Source of the DNA: Nematostella vectensis
Taxonomy: Eukaryota > Cnidaria > Anthozoa > Actiniaria > Edwardsiidae
Assembly (NCBI RefSeq): GCF_932526225.1
Contig: NC_064039.1
Location: 8,679,459-8,743,458 of the forward strand
Length of the DNA: 64,000 nucleotides
Reading direction: 5' to 3'
The position numbers and the translations under genes were made by a program. This document shows, piece after piece, positions 12,906 to 23,216 of this stretch. How positions within the stretch are numbered: the stretch's first letter is position 1; the number at the start of each line of letters is the position of its first letter. A model generated the notes under the pieces. It was not told where the DNA came from, did no database searches, and was given only the letters and a program-made list of their open reading frames with translations.

Positions 12906-13641
12906 GTAGATATTATTACCAAGTAAAAAAGATAATAGAGTTTGTACTGTTGCTACTGGTAAAGTAAGAATACTTTTCTTGCATTGAGATGACGAAAGTC
13001 ACTGATATAGGATTCTCACCGTCATGAAACCTTATTTCTTAAAATATTGCCAAAAGTCCACAGATAAGGATTATCAAGTGGCAAATTTAACAAAATGTTA
13101 GACTGTAAATATTTTTTCTTGGGAATGCAGTGAAGTACTGCACAGTAGATAATGTAAAGCAAGAAGTATTAATAACATGTACAGTAGTAGGACACTCTCA
13201 TCGTCTGAAATCTATATGTCATTCAATTGCATTGCTGCTATGTGTCTTGCATTTTTTAGAATACAAGTGTTTGGGGGAGAACTTATAATAATATTTTTTT
13301 CTATTTGTCCAGATTGTTTTAATTGAAGTGTTAGACTCAAAAATTTAAATGAAAATATATTTATTTAACAACATTGTGTTATGTACTCTTTACAAATTAT
13401 TCAATGAAATATTTAATACAGTTTCTATCATGCTCTCACAGAGAGAGTTCATCGGTGTTTGACACCTAAATCCTATACAAATTTACATGGAATACCATGT
13501 TATTCTAACATTTAAATAATTAACTATATTTCCTTGACCATCAATATTTCTCTTGTGATATTTCAATGTGAATTAGATCTTTTAGACTGTACATAGCTTC
13601 TCCTCATAGAGGTTTGTAGAGTCCCTGGTGAATCAGGCTTG
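12906..13641. other. Convergent 3' region
   Basis: AT-rich sequence between two convergent genes, with no exon. TTTATT at 13360-13365 reads AATAAA on the minus strand and is a candidate poly(A) signal for the secreted-protein gene, about 280 nt past its stop. TMEM230 must also end here; its signal is not placed. Confidence 0.4.
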
Positions 13642-16600
13642 TCACTTGTTAGGAATGCACCCTGTGGTGTCGTCCATCACTCGAATGAGGGTGTTGACTA
13701 TCACAAAGTTGCGATAGATTTTGATGTTGTCAACTGTTGGTTGTACACCCTGAAATTATGTAATAATAACCGTAAAATAAAATGTGTGATATGCTCATCT
13801 AAAGAGAGCGTCTATAGTGTTTAATTCCCTCTTAAGCTGTCAAGAGAAAGTATTGTGTGTAAGAAATGCCACAGTACAGAATTTCCTTGTAGGGTACATG
13901 CCCTTATATATCCCTTTTGAGTATTTATAACAAAGCTATAAGAGAATGAAGGACAGGCCCGTAGCCAAGATTTTGAACAGGAGGGTTCGTTTACCCATTT
14001 ACCGGACCATTTTTTCTTAGGTAGCTCGACCTAGCTCGCAGTGGTACTCAATTTTCCTTCATTAGAGCGGACCTTCAAGTCGTGTAGGGGGGTTCTTCAG
14101 GCCCTGGCTACGGGCCTGAAGGAGTTGTATCCCCCTAAACACTCTAATTGGTACCCAATTTACCAACAAAACTGTCTTTGAAGATAGGAATTTCTGCCTG
14201 TGGGAGTCAGAAAGCCAAATGTAACCAAATATATTTTTACTGGCCAACATCACTAGTGGAATAGAATAGTTCTAGAAGGCAAATAATGTGACTATAGTGA
14301 TTCAAAACGTATAAGTAAGATCAAATGCCCCAAAGTCATCTCCGATACAGATAACACATAAAAGGTGGCTCGTACTGTATCCTCCTCCCTTTGGCAGCTT
14401 ACCGTGGAGGCCTGGGTATCACTAAGCACTTTCATCATCTTCTTGTCCATCTCGGCTTCTGTGATGGTAACACCATTGGGAATCTTTGACCCGCTTGGGT
14501 AGTCCTTAATTAAAAACATAAACGAATGCGTATGCAACACTCACATAAAAATTGCATGAATGAGGTTTTCAGATAAAGATAAAAAGTTACAGAATAGTCG
14601 ACAGAACAATTTTCATTTGGGTTATGACAAACTGACACTAAGCGAAAAAGGGTGCAAAACGCAATGCCTTGTGATAATTTTATTGTTTTAACGTCGTAAA
14701 AATATAACAAAAGTCATGCCTTGAACAAACACCGTTCTATTTTTAATGCATGAAAACATCAAAATGAAACATTTATTATGCGCCAATTTCACGTTCCAGA
14801 TCCTCTCTTATTTCTGCGCACGCTGCTGGCTCAAAGGTTCGCAGGCTCTGGGAACGAACGGTATTTGCTCTTAGACTTAGTTGTTGCGTATGATAACGAA
14901 GTAAATATTGACGTACTGTCCGGGATCCCTGTGGTTGGCCATGAGGAAACGGGCTTGGGAGAGACAATAATTCTTACCAACCACAGGAATCCCAATCAGA
15001 TACCCATGTAAGAACGCCTGGCACTATTTTGCGGGGACTCACTCTTTTGAAGCTTTTGACAGCGTAGCTAGTGTATCTCTTAGTGATGGTGAGCCTGTAC
15101 GCGATTTCCTTACTGTAGCTCTTCTCGTATTGATAAGCAACTGTTAACGGACCAAGGAACGTCTGGAACTGACCGTGCAGAAAGCCGAGCTTCTCGGTTG
15201 CCTAAAAGCGCAAAAATTCGGGTCAATCAAGTACGGAGGAAAATGCCTCATTATAGGAGAGTGCTCTATTGTAGCCACTAAAGCAAAGTTTTATTTGTCA
15301 TGTTTTGGTATTCACTGAAGCATTTCTTTGCCTCGCTGGTTGGGCAGTGGAGTTTGTGACAATCAGTACACATCTCGTATCCTCACTTGCTTAACTCACA
15401 GAACTGTCAAGGTGGCCACGGTAGCACGCGTCGCACTTTTAAAGGAGCGGCAGTCGAGTAGATTGAATGAGCGGTAAACAATCTGATAGGGACTTCTATT
15501 AGACTGCTCTTGTCATATGTTAGATGTACGGAAACTCCCCCTCCCCTCCCCTGAGGTAACCATAACCACCCGCCCCGCTCTAACGTTTCTCAAAAAAATT
15601 CTGTGACGGGTAGTTGACTTGTTTTTAAAAAAACGCTAATCTCGTCCTTCGACATTATATGCCACTATGTAGTTTTTATTTCACGCCACAGATTAGTGTC
15701 AAGAGAAATAATCCCTCTTCACTTCTAAACGATTTTCAATCGCAAGATCAAGTACCGTCAATGTATCAAATTCCACCCTTTTCGTGGAATTGTAAAACGG
15801 GTTTTATTCAAGGAAATATTCACGAATAGCGCAACAACTTGTAAGATGGTTGGACTTAAGGTCCCAAGCCAAGAGACACCATGTTATAAAGAGGGACACT
15901 TCTTTCGCCTAATACGTTTTCCTTGTGAGTACTAGACAAACAGCATGCGTTGCGTATCTTCTGCGTTTAAACACAATGCTCACAGGCAAAAATGAGTTTG
16001 CTTTGCTTAACTTTTAGCGCAACTTAAAATTATAGCATCGATTGAAACCAATTGTTAAAGGTTGCAAAATACCTTGATGGAGAGTAGGCTCGCGCAGTTC
16101 TCAATGATTTCATCGAAGTTTTTTTAAATTTTATACTAGAAAGGTGTAACGAAGGTTTCAAACCATCTAATCAAAACATTTTTCAACTACCAAAAAATGT
16201 CTCAAATGTATGCTCAAATTATTCAGATGGTTTCGTCTTTTAATATGAAAGCTTCTGATTGTCAAAATCGCTAATATACGGACTATTGCTTTTTGTCTGG
16301 TATTAATTTGAAAAGGACGAAGATTTTTGGCGCGGAAGAAGCATTGGCGAGTGACGGCAGTAGAGAAGGGATTAATAAGCGCGCTGTGACGCGTTGCGCC
16401 TAATCGAGGAGCTGCTTATTGCACTATAATACTGTGCTAACAAATATTAACTCCATTGAAAGAGATCCTTGACTTGCCACACAAAATAAACAGCTAAAAA
16501 ATCAGTCTTAAAGTTAAATATTTCTTTTATCTAGTTCCCATCACTATCATTTGCTTTATCTAAATGAGTTAAGCTTTCTTTTTTCTAAATTCCCTCTTAC

Positions 16601-17385
16601 CGTCATGGTGGTACAGTCTATCTTGCTGGTTTTCAAGTTCAAACCCAAGTCGTCAAGTACGGCGACAAGTAGCGAGCTCTGCTTGGGAGGGTTCGTGATA
16701 AAGGTATACCGCGCATCCAGGTCCATCTAGAATACAGAAATACATCATTTCTTTCAGTTTTACAGTTGCATGTATGTATGGCCACAAGTAGCGAGCTCTG
16801 CTTGGTAGAAGTAGTGAAAAATGCGCACCGCCCAGGATAAAATCTAAAATACGCAACAACTTCAGTTTTTAGCTTGATAAATTCACAAGAATACTCTTTT
16901 GAAATGGATAAGGAAAAAGGGACATTATTATTATTCCTAAACCTAAAACAATTATGGAGAATGATGAATTTTGTGGAACGATTACGCATAGTGGAACTTA
17001 AAGTGGAAATTTAGATTAGGATTTACAACAAATTTAAAATCTAAGTACCAAAAGGTTTGGATAACTGTGGTATATGGTATGGTTTGTATATATATGAATA
17101 ACTAGGGTATATGGAATACTTAATAATTTATTATTGTACCTTAGATTTGGCCGTTTTTGCTTGTTTTTTCAGCAAGGCCATGAAAAGAGCAACCCCTCTC
17201 CCCTCAGCTTGTCTTGCGATGGCTGCCTCCTGACTGTCGAAGGGTAAGGGTGCTGATGACAATAGCCCTGTTGATGGTGGGAGTGCGGAGGGAGGGGCTG
17301 AGGTCGGTGCTGCTGCTACCATGGTTACCACCAGGAGAGTAGGGAGAATTTTTACGTGCATCATAACCATGCTGGTGCTGTCCAT
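13642..17385 (-). CDS. Secreted protein, family not recognised
   Basis: Five phase-0 exons, 17385-17140, 16726-16601, 15201-15043, 14504-14403 and 13749-13642, join to a 246-residue protein. The N-terminus carries a hydrophobic signal (ILPTLLVVTMVAAAPTSAPP) after MDSTSMVMMHVK; the exact ATG among several is uncertain. A Pro/Ser/Ala-rich stretch (about residues 27-48) precedes a folded-looking region: RYTFITNPPKQSSLLVAVLD, LGFLHGQFQTFLGPLTVAYQ, and a last exon with IYRNFVIVNTLIRVMDDTTG. Only two cysteines are seen in the mature region (KIDCTT and TGCIPNK), possibly one disulfide. All splice sites are good (GTACAA, GTAAGA, GTGAGT, GTAAGC). I do not recognise the family; a lineage-restricted secreted protein is likely. 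A diverged copy of the exon 2 acceptor region lies upstream at 16779-16850. Confidence 0.75.
13954..14118. mobile_element. 165 bp hAT-like MITE
   Basis: Inverted ends CAGGCCCGTAGCCA and TGGCTACGGGCCTG. The 7 bp TGAAGGA borders the left end and, overlapping the terminus, the right end, consistent with a 7-8 bp target-site duplication. It lies in the intron between the last two exons of the unknown secreted-protein gene. Confidence 0.8.
14922..14993. other. Stem-loop with 17 bp arms
   Basis: GGGATCCCTGTGGTTGG at 14922-14938 pairs with CCAACCACAGGAATCCC at 14977-14993, with one mismatch and a 38 nt loop. It lies in an intron of the unknown secreted-protein gene and could be a hairpin RNA, a tiny foldback element or chance. 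Confidence 0.5.
16779..16850 (-). pseudogene. Decayed duplicate of exon 2 of the secreted-protein gene
   Basis: ACAAGTAGCGAGCTCTGCTT occurs both in exon 2 (from about 16663) and again from about 16781. On the minus strand the second copy also has an acceptor-like TATTTTAG before it, but its coding frame has diverged. Confidence 0.7.
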
Positions 17386-18864
17386 ATTCAAATGGTAATT
17401 ATGAAGTTAGAAAGGCAATCAAAAACGGCAAATTGTGTTAGAAATCTTTCTCGCCTCTCAGATTAAGACTGTGTTACGTTGACACCCGTGCAAACAACGC
17501 CAGCATTGCTGGGAACTAAAAACACCACAAAAAACACATCCCTGAAAAGCACATATTACTAAAAAAAACACATCTCTAAAGAACACACACTACTGATAAA
17601 CACACAGCACAGAGTTGCTGTTTCAGCAGAGTGACTTTGTTTGTACGTGTTGTATGAGCTGCTTAGTACTCGATCATCTTCTTTGTTGTGTGTTCAACGC
17701 TGTTTCTACTAAGGGTTGGTTGTTGGTATCGTTGGTAGTTGTATGATTCCATCTTGTTATAATGCCAACATGATTAGCCTGAACATTTGATGACCAGTAT
17801 TCCTACTAAAATATGGATAATTATGTCGTGCAACTCTTATGCTCGTCAAAACTTTTATTTATTTATCTTTATTAATAACGATGGAATGATGTTTAATAGG
17901 AATTCTGTAAGTTCTGACTTGATAGGGTCGTCTAGTTCCTTGCAAAATAAAGCGAATAAGCCTATGATACATTAAACAACGGGTAAATGCTAACTGAAAG
18001 TTGTTGGTTGTTTATGAGCTACCCAAAGAAACGGTGCGAGCAAAAAGTCCCATTTAAGCATAAAATGTTTAAAATAACTAAAAAATTTCAATACTGATGC
18101 TATACTGTAACATTTCCAAATGCGTGTTGCTCCACTTGGGAACATGCAATTTCACCAAGTCTTACCCTCTTAGCCACAACGAGCAGATGATTGTAAATTT
18201 ACGTACTTCGCTATTATTGCGTTATTTTTCAAGCTCTAGATCCTCACAGTGTTTCCATCTCAGAATATCTAGCTAATGGGCCTAACTGAGTATGCGCAAA
18301 GGCCACGTTTGACACATTGTAAACATTATTCGTTATTATGCTGAATTAAACTAAGTAATCCCAAAAAGTAGCGCTGTATATAAGTTTTGAGCTAGTAATA
18401 CTGTGTGGTTATGTGGAAGTAGGAACATTAGGATGTTTGCTCTAGATTCTGCAGTCGTTCAGCAGTCGAGAAAAATGTCAACATACTCCCCTCCCCTCCT
18501 CCCCCGTCAGTCCAACGCTAGCCGTTACTCTATTTGTACGTGACTGTGACTGTGTTACCAAGATACAGCTCTTTACAAGATGCAGCTCATTACATAGATT
18601 GATTTGAAAGTTCCTTAAGTTAATGACAAAGCGAAGGGATGTTAAATGGCTATATGTTTCCCATAATGCTAATCGAGCAACATTCTTCATTATAATACCT
18701 AAGCTAAGCAAAGTGACTAAAGCGCTGTTCGCAAACTTTCTAAAATGCGTGGAAAAACATCTTCTTCGAGGATGAAAAAATAAAATTTCAAAACTAAGGC
18801 GATATGATAATTTCGATGTTCAGGTTTAAATTTCGCTAGTATGCTCCTTGTATCTCAAACTTAC
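17386..18864. other. Intergenic, nothing recognised
   Basis: AT-rich sequence with an ACACA-rich patch near 17520-17610. No exon with both splice signals, no RNA gene and no repeat array was found. Confidence 0.5.
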
Positions 18865-19027
18865 CTTGCAAATTATTCCAGTGCACTGTTGACGCTTATC
18901 AGAAGGTCTTTTTTCTAGTCTTGACTGCTCGTGGATACTGTTGTTGGTCCTCTCGCCTCCCCTTCTCTTTATATCCATCCCCATTTCGTGTTCTAGGCTG
19001 GAAATCTTCTCCCCATCCAAATCATAT
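18865..19027 (-). CDS. Orphan exon, possible secreted peptide precursor
   Basis: A 163 bp exon with a strong acceptor (TTTATTTTCAG) and donor (GTAAGTTTG) encodes 54 residues starting YDLDGEKISSLEHEMGMDIK. It is very charged, with dibasic sites (KR, RR), and ends in KRPSDKRQQCTGIICK. A dibasic KR followed by a glutamine-led, cysteine-containing segment recalls processed peptide precursors; this is inference only. The entering phase is 2, and no partner exon could be assigned. An alternative is a first exon starting at an ATG 20 bp upstream (19047). Confidence 0.35.
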
Positions 19028-20153
19028 CTGAAAATAAACCTCGACATAATACGGATGCCATTGCAGTAGATGCCACTTCATGGAAGGCGAGGTGCTTGTT
19101 TTCTTTGCATTGTATAATTCGGTATATAAAACTACTCGAGTTGTTCCGGGTATAGGGATAAGTTTACAGGAACCAAACTCATTGATGGCAGCTCCACAGG
19201 GGCCCAGGGGTACTCATTATCACTTAAAGTCACAGTGCTTTGCACAAGAAATCATCATCTTGTGCTTCTTTACCTAACATAGACTATATTTTGTTTCTTC
19301 TGATAAAGTATTTTCCCGCTCCCTACCGAAACAGATAAAAGGTTTATCTGTATTATTTTTTTTACCCTAATTCATCTTGTTCTGGATAGATCACATGCGC
19401 ATACCTGAATGAAATTAGTGTTACAAACCGCACGTGATAGGGTGTGGCCGTCAGACCGTGCAGCTAAATTCCTATATTCCTTGCCCATTATCTACCTAAA
19501 TTCTCGTAAAACAAGCATAACACTTCATTGTCCGATAAAATGAGTTTTTTTTGTAAACTTATGTACTCAATATTGTCTTCTTTCCATTTTTTATGGTAAA
19601 CTAGCTGTGATTGTCATTGTTATGATATATAACACCAATGTTTTTATTTCCTCTAGTTTCTATTTCTCAGAAATCGGCTCAAAATGGGTCGGAATGCTGA
19701 GTTTGACGTCATAAAATTGGGGGATTCTATTTAGAAATTTATATCGCAATCTAAAAGAATTAGTACTAACTGAGGAAGCCATTAGCAAGAGGAGAATTTA
19801 GACCTACATATATTGGCTGATCTCAAAAATAAGTTTGCTCAACTGGAAAATCCGTTATGGATTTTATGTACTGCCATTTGATAAAATTCCTGTTGCTTTT
19901 GAATATTGTTAACCGTGTAGTTTTTTGCGCACTAGCTAGTCATAATTCTACGTGTGTGTGTTGTGTTGTGTTGTGTTTAGAAGGATTATGGGTTCTCACG
20001 TGCGGCCTTAGTCCAAAGGTCGCTCAAATCTGTCTTTACGCTAACCCCAATATCAAACAATTTAGAATGATCTTGTAGAAAGCCTTATTGACGTTTCTCG
20101 TATTTTAGTGCACTCACAAAGCTTGTTGTTGTTTAAAGTGTCCCTGTAAGCCA
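19028..20153. other. Intergenic, nothing recognised
   Basis: AT-rich, with a short TGTGTTGTGT run near 19951-19977. No supported exon or array on either strand. Confidence 0.5.
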
Positions 20154-20167
20154 AAAGGCGACCTAGC

Positions 20168-20244
20168 TTACGTGAAGCCGCTGACTCGCGAAATCCTCTC
20201 GTAGCTACGAGAGGATCTCGCGAGTCAGCGGCTACACGTAGGCT
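20168..20244. mobile_element. Foldback element, 77 bp, flanked by 14 bp direct repeats
   Basis: Two arms of about 38 bp meet with no loop around GTAGCTAC; the arm core is AGCCGCTGACTCGCG. Identical AAAGGCGACCTAGC flanks occupy 20154-20167 and 20245-20258, as expected of an insertion that duplicated its target. The target is a copy of the dispersed repeat also found at 154-229. Confidence 0.8.
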
Positions 20245-20747
20245 AAAGGCGACCTAGCAAAGTATCAAGTGTGAGAAAGCATCTATTTACTTCGGCTGAT
20301 TTAAGGAAGTTGTTGCAATATTTTCGGTTGAATTAGGGAAGTTAAGCATTGAGTTTTTTTTCGGTGGTTATTTTGAGATTCCTTCTCATAGCTTTTTTTT
20401 CAAATTTCTGTTGAAAGCAATAACAAACTTTCTTTTATAGGGTTATGAAGGGGGGAGTAGGGGGGGGGGGGGGGGGGCGCCGTCTCTTCTTCGGGTTACC
20501 TCCTAACATACAAAGAATTAAGTTAATGATGATCCCCGGCTCTCTTGAATTCTGTATCAACTTAAAACTGGTCACCAAAAGATAGATTAGGAAATTTTTA
20601 TGAGAAAACTGACTTGTTTATTCTTAGGCGCTAGACGAATTCAAGAGGTCAAAGTTAAATGTTAGCATCCATAAATGATAATCCTGTTTATACAAACTAA
20701 AAGAGACGGGATGATTTTGTGTCCTCAGCACTCAGACAGAGGAAGGA

Positions 20748-20885
20748 TCAACAAAAAAGTATTTCAAGAGGAACTTGTTCATGACTATCCTGAAGTATTT
20801 TCTCATGAAATTCTCCACCTTTTGATATCACGTCCTCCAGTCGGCTTTTCTTGACAAAAGGGCTTCTGTCGGTATCATAATACAT
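20748..20885 (-). CDS. Weak candidate terminal exon
   Basis: After an acceptor-like ACAACAG, an open stretch of 45 codons begins MYYDTDRSPFVKKSRLEDVI and ends at a TGA. It looks protein-like (charged, dibasic KK), but no partner exon can be joined in phase. A signal-peptide-like start (MGICVAQLAFVLSLTTISIY) sits upstream at 21223 on the same strand without a good donor. Confidence 0.2.
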   Translation of the reverse strand: MYYDTDRSPFVKKSRLEDVISKGGEFHEKILQDSHEQVPLEILFC

Positions 20886-21731
20886 CTGTTGTTAGTGTTA
20901 CAAATACTATACCCAGTATTTAGCTCTCGATAGGTGAAGTGACGCAGAAGATAAAAGAAAAACTACTAGGGAAAGTCAAAGTTTATTAATATCTTCCGTG
21001 AGTTATATCCAGGACAACAAACACCGGAACATTAACAAAATATTAGGGAACGCTACTATAGCATTTCCTCTGGAATCTAGAAATGTTCTGTGTTGGTTTT
21101 GCTGTGCTGGAAGTTTGGAAAGGAAGTTGGAAGGAAGAAAACAGGAAAGCCCTAGGCCCGACCGTAGATAGAAATAGTTGTAAGAGACAGAACAAACGCC
21201 AACTGCGCCACACAGATCCCCATTTAGGAAACAGACGTATCATAGAAAACAATGAATGGTCCTTCAAGTGACGGACCTGTAGATGCAAGAATGTAATGTT
21301 TTGTTTACTTTTTCTAAATCTTAGTTCCGTTAAACAATTATTTTCGAAAATTTCCGACGTGGGTACCCTGTGGCTTTTAACTTGAATAAACAACCACGCT
21401 GAACGGCCACACCCAGAGCTTTTTGAAGCGTAAACATTTATTTTTGGAATCACTAGGAAAGGGCTTTCAGGTGTTGTATGTCTCCCAAATCTCGGGTCCA
21501 CGAACTAAGTCTTTTGAACCCACAGAGCTACCCCTGGATCCGTGAACTTTAGAACAACTCCGACGGAGTTTTAGACTAGCAAAGGTCGCATGCGTGATCC
21601 GCACAATTGGCATCACGCTAGCTCGGTCGCAGCTCTAGATCCCACATGGATCTAAGCTGTGGTTTAAAGCACTTCGTTCGAGTCGAAGTCGCCCTGCAGT
21701 TTTTTGCCGATGAAGTTTAACTGAGGCAAAC

Positions 21732-21788
21732 CGGCTATGCCATGCTGACGAGTCCTAATAAGGACGAAACAGCTGTCCATGGTTGCCG
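21732..21788 (+). ncRNA. Type I hammerhead ribozyme, minimal stem III
   Basis: Every conserved core element is present in order. Stem I strand CCATG (21740-21744) is followed by the core CTGACGA (21745-21751), stem II GTCC/GGAC (21752-21755 and 21762-21765) with loop TAATAA, and core GAAA (21766-21769). The self-complementary ACAGCTGT (21769-21776) forms a tiny stem III. The cleavage base C21777 completes GUC, and stem I closes with CATGG (21778-21782). Stem I extends through an internal loop by CGGC (21732-21735) with GCCG (21785-21788). Predicted cleavage lies between 21777 and 21778. Such short palindromic stem III hammerheads are known in animal retrozymes and Penelope-like elements and may act as dimers. 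Only one copy is present here, and no retroelement protein is adjacent. Confidence 0.9.
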
Positions 21789-22151
21789 AACTGCACGGGT
21801 AAGAGACTGTGCTAGCGTCCCGTCTTGGCCCGACTGGTGCCAATGTGTGTATGCTAGTGTGCTTTTAAAGTTCACATTCCTGGATCCGTCACAGTTTTCA
21901 CAGTGTCCGACACCATTTTGAGAGAATGTCAAGGTGGTGGATTAGGGGTTTAAACAACACAAAGAAACATTACTTTTTTTTAATCAAAGGGAGTATCTCT
22001 GTTTTATGACGTTATCAATAGTTAGTGGCTTTTCGTAATCCAAGGGTCTTTTCTATGACAAATTTTTCCTTGACTTTTTACAGAGTTCTCTTGCTTGAAA
22101 TACATATATTCACAGGTTGCTCAATCGAATGCTGAATCCTCGACCCCCGCC

Positions 22152-22305
22152 CAGGAGCGTACACAGCGCAGGGTGCGCGCGCAGCTACCATGGCGGCCGA
22201 AAAGTGGGTCATTTTTTTATATTGAATCTCCAAATACTATGCTTTTCCAACATGATATCTATGACCGCGCACCCCCCCCCCCCCCCCCCCCTGGGTACGC
22301 TCCTG
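22152..22305. mobile_element. 154 bp hAT-like MITE
   Basis: Ends are CAGGAGCGTACACAGC and CTGGGTACGCTCCTG, inverted and imperfect. CCGCC lies on both flanks as a candidate target duplication. A long poly-C run precedes the right end. Confidence 0.7.
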
Positions 22306-22371
22306 CCGCCCCTCCATACATGAACCAATTTTCGAATGCATATCATATGTTGATCTACAAAATAATTGTCC

Positions 22372-22660
22372 AATTCGTTGTATCGCGACCCGCGTTTTCA
22401 AAACACGATTTGTTTTGGTTTTCTGTTCCGTCAGTAAAACCATTGAGCCAATCAGAGTCTCGCTTTGTGCACTTCCCTGGCTATCCTCTGGACGAAAACC
22501 AGACAGTGTCGCGACAGAAAGTCAGGAAACTGCACTAGGCGAGGGATGGCAAGAATCTGATTGGCTTAGAATAATTTGACTGGCGGAACATAAAATCCCA
22601 TAGAAAAAAACAAATCAATGTTTTGAAAATGCGGCGTCGCGATACAACGTATTCGACAGT
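22372..22660. mobile_element. Foldback element with arms of about 90 bp
   Basis: The left arm (CGTTGTATCGCGACCCGCGT, ending near GAGCCAATCAGAGTC) is the inverse of the right arm (AATCTGATTGGCTTA through GTCGCGATACAACG). Identity is imperfect, so it is an old insertion. No protein is encoded. Confidence 0.8.
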
Positions 22661-23216
22661 AATAATGACATAAAGTAACTATTGTTACTTTAAGGGTTCA
22701 TTATATTTCTCTTTAATAATATAGATCCTGTAATTTTTAAAAAAGTAAGTCATTAAATTCATGAAGCGTTCGAAAGGCGCGATGAATTGCTAATATAATA
22801 AAATTCTATCAAAAATTACTATACTACACTTTACTTGTTGCAATACTATTCATGTAATATTGGAATGCTAATGAACGTTTGGCTATACTCGGTTACCCTC
22901 CCTATAAGATTCACTCTCGATCCCCCTGTTCCTTGCCTCCCCCCTCCCCTGTTCCCCCATTGACACATTTCCACACCTCTATCTAGTGTCGTCTCTAATT
23001 GGCGACAGGGCCTAAGCCCACATCCCCTTCGAACAACCAAAACCCCTCCATAAACACCTCTAATAGTATTTAACTATACTCGGTAAGCCCGACCCCTCCC
23101 AACGACCATCCCCTCCCCCACACCCCTAATAGTAGTCAACTATACTCGGTAAGCCCAACCCCTCCCCTCCTAACGACTACTCCCCCCCCCCCTAGACCCC
23201 TCACATTGTGTCATCT

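Larger units (their letters stand above)
21789..23216. other. Intergenic, element-rich
   Basis: No gene is supported. It holds the MITE at 22152-22305 and the foldback at 22372-22660. From 22880 to 23240 the phrase AACTATACTCGGTAA recurs four times in C-rich sequence; the last copy overlaps the stop codon end of the CAP gene, whose final bases (CCGAGTATAGTTAAC) are thus shared with the repeat. Confidence 0.55.

Noticed and set aside
18865-19027. Insulin/relaxin A-chain resemblance of QQCTGIICK after a KR site
   Set aside because: The adjacent-cysteine pattern of an A chain is absent and no B-chain-like exon was found.
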